In this document: in pieces, positions 43,701 through 50,060 of the stretch
Numbering within the stretch: the stretch's first letter is position 1
Layout of the letters: each line of letters opens with the position of its first letter
Assembly (NCBI RefSeq): GCF_032854445.1
Contig: NC_088307.1
Span: forward strand, 21,092,017 to 21,156,016
Length of the DNA: 64,000 nt
Reading direction: 5' to 3'
Source of the DNA: Liolophura sinensis
Lineage: Eukaryota; Mollusca; Polyplacophora; Chitonida; Chitonidae
Translations under genes and position numbers: made by a program
Notes under the pieces: model-generated
Told to the model about the DNA's origin: nothing
The model's input: the letters and a program-made list of their open reading frames with translations, nothing else
Database searches by the model: none

Positions 43701-45607
43701 AAGCTCATGCTGGCTTCCTCTCCAGCCCTACGTGGGAAGGTCTGCCAGCAACCTGCGGATGGTCGTGGGTTTCCCCCGGGCTCTGCCGGGTTTCCACTCA
43801 CCATAATGCTGGCCGCTGTCGTATAAGTGAAATATTCTTGAGTATGGCGTAAAACACCAATCAAATAAATAAAATAAATAAATTGTAATTGTTTCAGGTT
43901 TTCTCGTTTCAAAATTACTGGCTGAAAGTTCCAAAGTCTCTTAGTGTCATGGCGGCCGAGGGCCAGAGCAGTGACCTTATGCCACCAGATGGCGCTACTA
44001 TCGAACAATTCAAGGCTGCTCTTGCAAGCTTCCTGAACTTCAAACTAGACAAGGGAGATCACTCTGCTCTCATCACCAGTCTTCTGATGTTTGCCGATTT
44101 TAACCAAGACCAGCAGGTATACATGTGCATAGTCTTATTCTTATTATAGTGTAAAAGAACTTATTCTTCAAAGCACTTGGTTGTTTTAGAGTATAATTAC
44201 TGATTTCGCATATATAAAAGTGGCCAACATTATGATGGGAGGAAAGCGGGCAGAGCCCGGAGAATCCACGAACATCTGCAGTTTGTTGGCAGACCTTCCC
44301 ACATACATGTACAATCAGAGAGGAAGCCAGCTTGAGCTGGACTGGAACTCACAGTGATCATATTGGTGGTAATGCATGGCAAATAGAGCGCCTGACTCAT
44401 AAACAATAGTTCCATTCCAAGTTTCACTCTGGAATCGAGTCATACCTAAGACTTGAATATTGGTAATCTCGCACTACCTCAGTTGGCAATCAGAATAAAG
44501 ATGAATAATCCCAGATGGTGGGGTATCACGTCTGGTGTCGTCGGCATGGCATTCCAGTGGGGCAGCACTACAGCTATGTCAGCATTGGGCCAAGTCTGCT
44601 ACAAGGAGACGTCGTCGTTATATTACAGGTCTGCAAATATCTTTCTAAGACATGGCCGACAAATTTTAAATCCCATTTAATGTAACTGGTGTTTTACAGT
44701 TTGTCCATGTTATTTTTGTGGGAAGTTTGTCTGGCACCATATAGTTTGTACCTGACAAGGTGACAAGGCCTATCACTCCCCTTATCAGACTGCCTATTTG
44801 CAGGCTTGATATAAAGTTATGTTGAAGCGACTTCAAATTTTTTATTCTTTTCTTCAGCTGTCTCTTGCAGAAGCTCAATCCCTATGGTCATTAGTGCAGA
44901 CTCAGGACTTTCTGATGCTCTTTGTCTTCCGAAGGTCCAAAGATCATTTCACAAGGCTGAATGAAACTTGTGGAAGCTTGTACTCTGTGGAACAAATTCA
45001 TCACACGAGGCTATACCAAAAACACGACACATATTTCCAGCGACTTTTTCCGCAGTCCTATCTGTGGTATGCACCCGAATGGAAGCATCGGGCAAACATC
45101 GCCGTAGGTATACTGGATTTTGTGTTTACTGTGTACGAACAGGACGGAGTGATATATAACATGTGTGACATGACGCCTTCCAACTTCGGTTACACGGCAC
45201 AGTATGAATTCAAGGTCATCGATTTGACCTTCTTGCATTCCAAAAACTGGTTGAGGCACAGGATGAAGAATGTGCCTTGTGTGATAGATGAGGACTGTGC
45301 ATCGGCATCAAGCTGCCCGACAATCTGTGATAAGCTGACGGAACAGTGTTCAAGCGTTTTGCAGCGACCTAATTTATCTGCAGCCTGTGGCATTCTGCAG
45401 GACTACATCTTGCCCGAGGCGCCAAAGTCTATACAATCAGAGCTGGAGAGATTGCTGAAAAAGTGCCACGGTCTGGACAACCACAGTGCTGGCCAGGATA
45501 TGCAGCAAATGGTGTTGTCTAACCAGTTGTTCATTTTGATTTTTGATCAAATAAAATTTGGTGAAGACAGTCTCTTGTGGCAAATTTCACAGTCTCTGGG
45601 ATTATGA
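22748..45607 (+). CDS. DIPK1: DIPK1/FAM69-type divergent protein kinase (5 coding exons, about 411 aa)
   Basis: Join of 22748-22780, 27644-27769, 32538-32645, 43898-44116 and 44858-45607; every intron is GT-AG and phase 0. FAM69/DIPK1 proteins are type II membrane proteins of the ER/secretory pathway with a cysteine-rich lumenal region and an atypical kinase fold with an inserted EF-hand loop. Here residues 1-20 are a short basic N-terminus and about 21-41 a transmembrane helix. Residues 54-89 form the CEQYEEGLVAGSLCYKICRE cysteine block (family: CDKYKTGVIDGPACNSLC). D156-E167 (DFNQDQQ|LSLAE) is the EF-hand-like loop split by intron 4. The catalytic-loop equivalent is MCDMTPSNFGY (D266, N271), and the DFG-equivalent aspartate is D284 in KVIDL. 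The C-terminal cysteines (CVIDEDC, CPTICDK) and QRPNLSAACGIL are conserved. Length is near the vertebrate 428. The paralogue (A, B or C) cannot be decided. The family FDKPT motif is replaced by LMPPD. Probably functional. Confidence 0.88.
22781..24007. other. DIPK1 intron 1, proximal part; nothing but small repeats
   Basis: Contains a two-copy 'acctcataactcaacaatac' duplication near 23050-23105 and poly-A tracts near 23617-23640. Confidence 0.45.
24008..24141 (-). mobile_element. SINE-A fragment
   Basis: Reverse body: 'gcattatggtgagtgg', 'gggggaaacccacggccatc' and 'gagctggacttgaactcaca'. Confidence 0.8.
24494..24534. other. Perfect hairpin, 18-bp arms, 5-base loop
   Basis: Arm 'ttctccttcattatgtaa' (24494-24511), loop 'tagac', and an exact reverse complement at 24517-24534. 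It lies in intron 1 just after a SINE-like fragment. Confidence 0.95.
24617..24970 (+). mobile_element. SINE-B copy, full length
   Basis: tRNA-like head 'gcacagttggtagagcgtcc', body 'ttaaaagaggaagttgtaac' and 'agcagcactagataaaagag', tail 'acgttaaaccccaagcactc' plus 'actcattcat'. Confidence 0.9.
25089..25335 (-). mobile_element. SINE-B copy, 5'-truncated
   Basis: Starts with the reverse tail 'gtgagtgagtgagtgcttga' and runs to 'ctgaacgccaagcgaggtc', where it abuts the inverted SINE-A at 25336. Confidence 0.88.
25336..25599 (-). mobile_element. SINE-A copy, full length, with homologous 5' flank to exon-4 SINE
   Basis: Reverse orientation from the A/T-rich tail to the head 'aactgagccacggaggccc'. 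Beyond the head, 25600-25670 matches, in inverted orientation, the intron 3 sequence 43540-43611 that precedes the SINE at exon 4. Confidence 0.9.
25600..25670 (-). repeat. Inverted copy of intron 3 end (43540-43611)
   Basis: The reverse complement reads 'cctacagtactttctgagga' then 'gagagagagacaagtttttg' and ends 'ttgtaattgtttca', nearly the same as 43540-43611. It includes one copy of the 13-bp target-site duplication of the exon-4 SINE. Confidence 0.85.
25768..25998. repeat. Minisatellite, period about 17-18 bp
   Basis: About 13 units of the type 'agtcacatttacaccctgg', alternating 'ttt/ggt/gga' variants. Confidence 0.85.
25999..27643. other. DIPK1 intron 1, distal part
   Basis: Mostly unique AT-rich DNA. 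26690-26750 ('tttccaaacaaacctcaaac') resembles 36655-36672 and 47070-47100, suggesting an old dispersed repeat. A C16-A7 run lies at 27328-27350. Confidence 0.4.
27644..27769 (+). CDS. DIPK1: DIPK1-like coding exon 2 (membrane anchor)
   Basis: Acceptor 'ttttttattccag' ends at 27643. The 42 codons encode IGKSDTFIQ, a hydrophobic helix ending VMWY, then DPCGGGQITKHL. The donor GTAAGT starts at 27770. The last 55 bases plus donor are the first unit of the 67-bp minisatellite that follows. Confidence 0.85.
27715..28981 (+). repeat. 67-bp minisatellite made from the exon 2 3' end plus splice donor, 19 copies
   Basis: Unit: 'gatgtcagttatgtggtacg', 'acccctgtggtggaggacag', 'ataaccaaacacttggtaag', 'tctaggt'. 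Copy 1 is exon 2 itself (27715-27769) plus 12 intron bases; 18 further copies fill the start of intron 2. Most are 67 bp; four are 64 bp, with 'ccctgctgtggtg' in the middle. Ten of the 18 intronic copies keep an exact GGTAAGT donor, one has GGTATGT, and seven carry GATAAGT and have lost the GT. Confidence 0.97.
28982..29671. other. DIPK1 intron 2; nothing recognised
   Basis: AT-rich unique sequence. Confidence 0.45.
29672..29882 (+). mobile_element. SINE-A copy, diverged
   Basis: 'gggaaggtcgtgggttcccg', 'cataatactggccgctatca' and a degraded tail 'gaccaatcatataattaag'. Confidence 0.7.
30209..30377 (-). mobile_element. SINE-A copy, 5'-truncated
   Basis: 'tatttatttatttgattggt', 'cgccgtactcaagaatattt' and 'gagctgggcttgaactcaca'. 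Internal deletion between 'aggaactcagg' and 'caggttgctg'. Confidence 0.85.
30378..31061. other. DIPK1 intron 2; nothing recognised
   Basis: AT-rich unique sequence. Confidence 0.45.
31062..31305 (-). mobile_element. MITE-like element, copy 5, carrying a SINE-A insertion at its end
   Basis: 'ccataaccttttcgcatatg', 'aaactacattggttgaattg', and the terminal 'gaaaaggttaaaaaattaca', into which the SINE at 31306-31511 is inserted. Confidence 0.8.
31306..31511 (+). mobile_element. SINE-A, 5'-truncated, with perfect 11-bp target-site duplication
   Basis: Begins 'ctctcaccaatgcggtcgct' and ends in an A-rich tail. 'aaaaaattaca' occurs at 31295-31305 and again at 31512-31522. Confidence 0.9.
31624..31841 (-). 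mobile_element. MITE-like element, copy 6 (diverged)
   Basis: 'ctaagctttttcacacatgc', 'ggttgggttggcctttttca' and 'gaaaaggttgaagaattaca'. Confidence 0.7.
31842..32537. other. DIPK1 intron 2, distal; nothing recognised
   Basis: Unique sequence leading to the exon 3 acceptor. Confidence 0.45.
32538..32645 (+). CDS. DIPK1: DIPK1-like coding exon 3 (cysteine-rich)
   Basis: Acceptor 'gttgttgttgcag' ends at 32537. Its 36 codons carry the four-cysteine FAM69 signature and end HQELK, with donor GTCAGT at 32646. Confidence 0.9.
32688..32806. repeat. Short minisatellite, period about 21 bp
   Basis: Repeated 'accatgctgtctgtccatcc' variants directly after exon 3, about five to six units. Confidence 0.8.
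33158..33316 (-). mobile_element. SINE-A fragment retaining head
   Basis: Reverse: 'aacccacgaccatccgcagg', 'gagctggacttgaactcaca' and the head complement 'ctaaccaactgagccacaga'. The tail is missing. Confidence 0.88.
33421..34256. repeat. Minisatellite of mixed 28/29/34-bp units, about 29 copies
   Basis: Core 'ctgtggatgatacacatgtg' followed by either 'gcaatata' (28), 'gcaataata' (29) or 'gtggtatacagtta' (34). The order of unit types from left is roughly BBAABBAAABBAAAA'BAAA'BAAAAAA'A'A', so pairs of long units recur. Open frames on the minus strand here are repeat by-products. Confidence 0.95.
34419..34641 (-). mobile_element. MITE-like element, copy 7
   Basis: 'taattcctcaaccttttcgc', 'gacaaaacaacattggttaa' and 'gcgaagaggctgaagaacta'. 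Confidence 0.8.
34642..35132. other. DIPK1 intron 3; nothing recognised
   Basis: A short SINE-A tail scrap ('aagtgaaatattcttgagtt') lies at 34641-34661. Confidence 0.45.
35133..35235 (-). mobile_element. SINE-A remnant
   Basis: Degenerate 'tgatttatttatttgtgttg' tail and 'gcttatggtggaggtaaccc'. Confidence 0.55.
35562..35803 (-). mobile_element. SINE-B copy, 5'-truncated
   Basis: 'gtgagtgagtgagtgcttgg', 'ggacggatttccaccgctct' and 'cagtagttgcactatcccct'. Confidence 0.9.
35804..36390. other. DIPK1 intron 3; nothing recognised
   Basis: Unique AT-rich sequence. Confidence 0.45.
36391..36660. repeat. Left arm of inverted repeat with 39640-39927
   Basis: 'tcttgtagtctagacagtat', 'acgggacggggagcctgtgt', 'aaatgacctaaaatttcact' and 'gctgaaagttagattatttt' all recur in reverse complement in the right arm. 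Confidence 0.75.
36672..36842 (+). mobile_element. SINE-A, 5'-truncated
   Basis: 'ggaaaggtctgccagtaacc', 'catcgtataagtgaaatatt' and tail 'aaaataaataaaatatcaaa'. Confidence 0.88.
37064..38530. repeat. Minisatellite, period 34 bp, about 43 copies
   Basis: Unit: 'catatctgaacttcagcgag' plus 'gtgcactatgggtt'. Variant sites are tac/tat, gcgagg/gcaagg/gtgagg and ctatg/ctgtg. Strings of variant units recur in the same order, suggesting amplification of multi-unit blocks. It lies between the two arms of the 36.4/39.9 kb inverted repeat. Confidence 0.97.
38807..39146. repeat. Two-copy direct repeat, period about 171 bp
   Basis: 38807-38977 and 38978-39146 share 'ttaaca.t.attcttataca', 'gtaatttacggt.ttaata' and 'cttcatgtgtgcaa'-type words. 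Diverged. Confidence 0.7.
39147..39304 (+). mobile_element. SINE-B 3' fragment
   Basis: 'gcgtctcagtgaagcagcac' to the tail 'ccccaagcactcactcactc'. Confidence 0.9.
39640..39927. repeat. Right arm of inverted repeat with 36391-36660
   Basis: 'aattaatctaattttcagct', 'aggtcatttatggtaaa', 'aaaggctccccattctaata' and 'tagactacaaggtatac' mirror the left arm. An MITE-like copy begins exactly at its outer end. Confidence 0.75.
39927..40152 (+). mobile_element. MITE-like element, copy 8
   Basis: 'tactgtaattcttcaacctt', 'agccctaaaattggccagtg' and 'gtgaaaaggttgggggatta'. Confidence 0.82.
40379..40558 (-). mobile_element. SINE-A, 5'-truncated
   Basis: (TTTA)n start, 'tactctagaatatttcactt' and 'aggttgctgacaggtctttt'. 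Confidence 0.82.
40720..40880 (+). mobile_element. SINE-A fragment, diverged
   Basis: 'ctggtttcctctccagccat', 'atgcccagtttcactccacc' and 'ataatgctggccggcag'; the tail is decayed. Confidence 0.7.
41199..41566 (+). mobile_element. SINE-B, full length, with perfect 12-bp target-site duplication
   Basis: Head 'cggcccagatagcacagttg', tail 'ccaatcgctcactcactcact'-type. 'ccatgtgttgtg' is present at 41187-41198 and again at 41567-41578. Confidence 0.95.
41579..43094. other. DIPK1 intron 3; nothing recognised
   Basis: Overlapping open frames at 42288-42712 contain no recognisable domain; AT-rich intron sequence. Confidence 0.45.
43095..43461 (+). mobile_element. SINE-B, full length
   Basis: Head 'ccggcccggatagcacagtt', tail 'accccaagcactcactcact'. 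The flanks 'aaaattcatat' and 'aaaaatcatat' look like an imperfect target-site duplication. Confidence 0.92.
43599..43611 (+). repeat. Target-site duplication, upstream copy
   Basis: 'ttgtaattgtttc', identical to 43883-43895. It is preceded by the T-rich tract 43574-43598, presumably the original polypyrimidine tract of exon 4. Confidence 0.95.
43612..43882 (+). mobile_element. SINE-A, full length, inserted in the 3' splice site of DIPK1 exon 4
   Basis: Best-preserved SINE-A in the window: tRNA-like head 'ggggcctccgtggctcagtt', 'caccaatgcggtcactgtga', 'ctgccagcaacctgcggatg', 'tcgtataagtgaaatattct' and an A/T tail. It is flanked by a perfect 13-bp duplication. The downstream duplication copy runs directly into the AG of exon 4. 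Confidence 0.97.
43883..43897 (+). promoter_or_regulatory. Rebuilt 3' splice site of DIPK1 exon 4
   Basis: 'ttgtaattgtttc' (second duplication copy) plus AG. It is now preceded by A-rich SINE tail instead of a T-rich tract, so the acceptor is predicted to be weak. Confidence 0.75.
43898..44116 (+). CDS. DIPK1: DIPK1-like coding exon 4
   Basis: Its 73 codons start VFSFQNYWLKVPKS and end MFADFNQDQQ, with donor GTATAC at 44117. The acceptor AG at 43896-43897 follows a SINE-A insertion by only 13 bases (see 43612-43882). An internal ATG (43949) is not the start, because the upstream codons continue the family alignment. Confidence 0.88.
44221..44366 (-). mobile_element. SINE-A fragment in DIPK1 intron 4
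   Basis: 'ggccaacattatgatgggag', 'gttggcagaccttcccacat' and 'gagctggactggaactcaca'. Confidence 0.85.
44377..44640 (+). mobile_element. SINE-C copy in DIPK1 intron 4
   Basis: Decayed head 'atggcaaatagagcgcctga', 'ggtgtcgtcggcatggcatt' and 'ccagtggggcagcactacag' resemble, in the same order, the SINE-C at 56.2-56.6 kb (reverse). Confidence 0.65.
44858..45607 (+). CDS. DIPK1: DIPK1-like coding exon 5 (kinase core and C-terminus)
   Basis: Acceptor 'ttcttttcttcag' ends at 44857. Its 249 codons run from LSLAEAQSLW to ISQSLGL, with TGA at 45605-45607. Carries the catalytic-loop-like and DFG-like motifs and two N-glycosylation sequons (NET, NLS). Confidence 0.93.
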   Translation: MSLAEAQSLWSLVQTQDFLMLFVFRRSKDHFTRLNETCGSLYSVEQIHHTRLYQKHDTYFQRLFPQSYLWYAPEWKHRANIAVGILDFVFTVYEQDGVIYNMCDMTPSNFGYTAQYEFKVIDLTFLHSKNWLRHRMKNVPCVIDEDCASASSCPTICDKLTEQCSSVLQRPNLSAACGILQDYILPEAPKSIQSELERLLKKCHGLDNHSAGQDMQQMVLSNQLFILIFDQIKFGEDSLLWQISQSLGL

Positions 45608-47347
45608 AGTTGATGCTGACTTAACTCAAACTTCTTAATTTTGGGAAATGCTTTATACCATTGTAAATTATGACATTTTATTTAATATGTGTCTTTTTTT
45701 TTGTAGGTTGGAATTTTGATTTTATTAAAAACTGACAGATATGGGGTTGATTCAACAAGCTTTTTTGCATTTACACGTATGGTAAATTCATGCCAGTAAA
45801 ACTTTAGTTGAAATTGTTGACTCAAGTTTTGTAAGTTAAATCTTTTTACAGAACCACAAAATTAATTCTTTATTGAAGTTTTCAGTCTCAGCCTCCATCA
45901 AAGTTATAACATGGGCATTACCATGCAATAGTAGAACAATTCAGGGTGTAATTCATGTAAGGTGACATCATGCTTTAGAACAAGATCTGTATGTTATCAG
46001 ATAAGCTAGTGTTTACTTTTAGTCTGACCATTTTGCAGCTAATTCTCGTTCAGCAGGATTTTGCCTACAAGCAATGAAAGCATTATGGTGAAGAAAGATC
46101 ATTAAATACTGCCCTCGAAAGTAGCTGGATTATTTTTTTGAGACTTTCTTCTACCCAGTAAAATGCATTTGAAACTTTGGATTTTACGGTGGCCTTTTCT
46201 AACCATATTGGGACCAGTGACGTCACATCAGGTTTTGCCACTTCACGCGCATAGACTACTAGATTTTATTATTATTTATTAAGTGTATATACATATAGAT
46301 CTATGAATACATTCACTGAATGTACCTTGAAACAAGCTATTTTAAGTAAAAAGCACGGATGTAACTTTACTGATAACCCTCTGGCTCAGCACAGACCACA
46401 GTAGAATCTGATATTTTAAACCCATTTTACTCGACTGGAAAAATTCTACAACAATAAATCAAAACATTTTCCTGGACAGTGTAAATAGTCTCTTGTGTAA
46501 TATATACTCTATTTTAGGGTTATATTTGCCTTGGAATAAACTGTATCCCTATCATTTGTCACTATAACATGAAGCACCAGTGTTGTAGGCCAAATATAAG
46601 AGATTCAAGAAATGGTCAAAGTGAATGTATATACATACTGTTAGTAAAAATCTCAGGAATTTTTGTCTGAAACTGTCTTGCTTGTAGGCGAAAAATGTTT
46701 TATGATTATCCTGGTGTCTTTTACCCGGGCATTTTGTAAGTGTCCATGTATACTTGTACATTGGATTGTAGTTTTAATTGTATTTCAGGGCATTGTCATT
46801 ATTGTATAAATCCCAGTTCCATTACACTACGTGCATTTCGGACAGCTTGTGTGTATTTGATGGCACACAGGGAAAATTTGCAATACATCCCAGGTTTTGA
46901 CTTGTAAATGACGTCAGCCTGTTTCAGCATTGAGAGAGGCCTCAAAGATGGTCATTCTGTGTACAGTTTATGGTCAAATTTTCAGTTAACAGTAGTATAT
47001 TTTCAGGGGTGCTTAAATGGCATAAAATATTTGGAGCTAAAACTTACATTTTTCCGAGTAAAACATCATCCCGCCTTCCAGACAAACTTCAAAACACCTG
47101 TGCCGAGTTTCACAAAAATGTCGCACAATAATCGCAGATATAGGGCAAGGCTACAGCAGTAGTGATGTGAAAAATATTATACCAAAATGTCGTACGTGAA
47201 ACTGACCCCTATTATCAGCATAACTCTGGGAATCTGGCAAAATGTGTGATTTTTGTCATTTTACGTAATTTACTGTAATCATGAATTTGCAAAGGAATAG
47301 AGGAAGTTACAGTTTCATTTGCATTCCGTGTGATTATTAAATGGCAT
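45608..47347. other. DIPK1 3' UTR and intergenic
   Basis: ATTAAA at 45724-45729 and AATAAA at 46453-46458 and 46535-46540 are candidate poly(A) signals. 47030-47100 belongs to the dispersed 'gagctaaaacttacattttt' family. Confidence 0.4.
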
Positions 47348-47446
47348 TCCTCCCACCATAGTGCTGGTCGCCGTCGTATCAGTACGGGGTAAAATATTCT
47401 TCAGTACAGCATAAAACACCAATAAAATAAAATAATAAATAAATGC
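47348..47446 (+). mobile_element. SINE-A 3' fragment
   Basis: 'tcctcccaccatagtgctgg' to the tail 'aaaacaccaataaaataaaa'. Confidence 0.8.
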
Positions 47447-49058
47447 AAAGATCTGTGTCATTTGTCATCCCTGAGGCCAGGTCCCTTTGCATTTTTGAAA
47501 TGTTTTTGTACGTTGAATATGGTGATAACAGTATTTTGAATAATTATAGGCGAGTGCCGTCTAATTAATTATGGTTCACATCACTGTTTTTTTTTTTTTA
47601 TACCTAATGCTGCTTAAGCTATGGCGCTCCGGGGCGTGTGCTGTATTTGCTACTATTTAATCATTTACATGAACAGTCAGAGTAAAAACTAGCTCTGTAG
47701 GGTTGTGATTACGTCTATTATCATAGCCCGGTCTTGATCCATGAGCTTACCTTGAACACCTCTGTACTTCCTGTGCTGGCTTCAATACACTTCTGTTGGC
47801 TGCCAAATAATGTCTCTCTCCGTACTCATAGTTGTCTCAGGCTATTGACTCCTGCTTGATGTCCATACAAGGGAGAAAACTACTGACGCTACTAGCAATT
47901 AGCATATTTGCTACATTTCACTCGTTGCGTGTGCGTCCATGTGCGAGTTAGTAATTCATCGGCTTTACCTAATTAAAACAATGAAGCGAAAGGGAATCAG
48001 TAACAAGCAAAACATAACTTGGAAATCTGACTGATTCGAGTAGCACTACCCTGACAGTTGCAATGCGAAACGCTTTCTTTATGTGTCGTCGTCGCCGAAG
48101 AAGCTTATTTTTCGCGCTATTTCTTCAAATAAAAGCACCCACATCTGTCACTGGTTGTTGCACATGTATTCCAACACTTGACGCTATGAGCTATTTCGAC
48201 AAGCTCACATTTTTCGCGTTATCACCTTTTTTTCTGAAAATTGTCAAGTTCATTCTTTATCCCATGCTCCCCTGCAGAACTACCGCGAAAGAGTTTACTT
48301 CAGGAAAGGTACCAGACTAAAAAAAACAACCCTTCTGCGCAAGACAGAGCGAAGTATCCTAGGACACATTTGATCTGGTTTCGTATTGTAGCTCTCGTGG
48401 CTGCGCCACTGCAATCTGTGTTACATTTTTGCAACCAGCGAAACATTGCGTATTTTTGTGCATGTTCTCATTTCTGTTAGATGATGACTGGAGCCATAAT
48501 TCGAATTTGGGAAAGTAAAACGGAAAGTAAAAGGATGTCACTCAGCATCATCAGAATTAGAAAATAGTATTTTTCGACAATTTTCATATTGTGCAGATTT
48601 TACAGACTAGTATTTGATACAAGTTTCATGTCAAATTAAATGTGCAATAGTAAAACCTTTTAACCTGTTTCGTATGGATTTGTTCAGACAGTTTTTGTAG
48701 GAACTATAGTTATTTGTCTTAATTGGGGAATGTTGCCAAGGAAGCGTTAAGGTCATTCATTCAGTTGTCTTAATGAACGTCTAAAAAACTGAACCCTCAT
48801 GTCTCATGCATTGTCTTTGTTCTTGATAGAAGGCGGTTAAACCTTTCAACAACGAAGCTTATATCCCAAATTGAAATGTCTTAGGCGCTTTTTTGTGCGG
48901 GGTGGTAATTTATACAGTGCATGTGATTTCGTACAGGTCTTGGTGCTATTATTCTAGAAGTCGAGCAATTCGGGGGAAAAGAATAAAGATATGATTGAAG
49001 TAAAATGCCCATTTTCGTATTTATTTATTTATCTATTTATGTATTTATATATATATTG
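47447..49058. other. Intergenic; nothing recognised
   Basis: No domain-bearing frame. 48063-48320 is open but unremarkable. Confidence 0.4.
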
Positions 49059-49150
49059 GGTTTCCCCCGGGCTGTGGCCGGTTTCCATCCAACATGGTGC
49101 CAAGTGAAATATTCTTGAGTACGACGTAAAACACAAAGCAAATAAACAAA
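49059..49150 (+). mobile_element. SINE-A 3' fragment, preceded by (TTTA)n
   Basis: 'gggtttcccccgggctgtgg', 'gaaatattcttgagtacgac' and tail; internal deletion before 'aagtgaaa'. Confidence 0.8.
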
Positions 49151-49854
49151 TTTGTTAGTTTCACCACACACTGACACCCCTAATTGTATTCTTCCAGCAA
49201 TTCTCGTCCAAGTTGTTTAGCCTTTTTGTTCATTCATGTTATGCTTGAAATACAAGAAATTAATAGTCAATCCATTTTAGACCCGAATCGCCTTTACGTG
49301 TGAAACGATATATGCCATTGGTTGAAGAAAAGTGGTCTTCAACTAACGTAGAACATGACGTAAAAGGCACTTAAATCGTGCTGCAGTGTCAAGTCATCGA
49401 ACTCCATTATACTCTAACGAATGTAGGGCGAGTGACATTTCATAAACTTCATTCACACAACGCTGTTTTGGAATTCTTCATATTGTATTATGATAAAAAC
49501 GTTTGTCTTGTTTTCGACCGTGTAGCTTGACTAATTCAACCAGTCAGATTCGGCCAGTGGCCCCGTGCGATTGCGGCTTTACGTCCACTGCTTATTATCT
49601 CCAAGTACCCTCGAACAGTGAGAGCGTGGAGAGTCTAGAAATTAGTAATAATAAGTAAAATGTCTAGTTGCCAAGGGTCTTCATCAAGCCATGTGCAAAA
49701 AATCGCACCTATGTTTGGTTTGGATATTTAATGGCTGAAGCCACGTCTAGTGCCGTTAAATACGACTTATGGAACGAAAACATGACAAACGTTAATCCAC
49801 ACAGTTTTTATAACACCACAAATCGCACTGTGTATACATTCGGCTTTTGAAATT
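49151..49854. other. Intergenic; nothing recognised
   Basis: No feature supported. Confidence 0.4.
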
Positions 49855-50060
49855 TATTTATTTATTTGGTTGATGTTTCACGTATATGATGGTAGCCAGC
49901 ATTATGGTGGGAGGAAACTGGGCAGAGACCCGGGAAAACCGATTGCCATCCGCTGGCTGCTGCCAGACCTCCCCACGTAAGCCCGGAGAGGATGCCAAAA
50001 TGAGCTGGAGTAGAACTCACAGTTTCCGGTTTGGTGAGAGGCCTCTGGGTCGGCTTTTCA
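49855..50060 (-). mobile_element. SINE-A copy
   Basis: 'tttatttatttatttggttg', 'gccagcattatggtgggagg' and 'gagaggcctctgggtcgg'; internal deletion near the tail. Confidence 0.85.

Noticed and set aside
48063-48320. Arg-rich open frame upstream of 48.3 kb as a small gene
   Set aside because: No family resemblance, no partner exons; left as unannotated.
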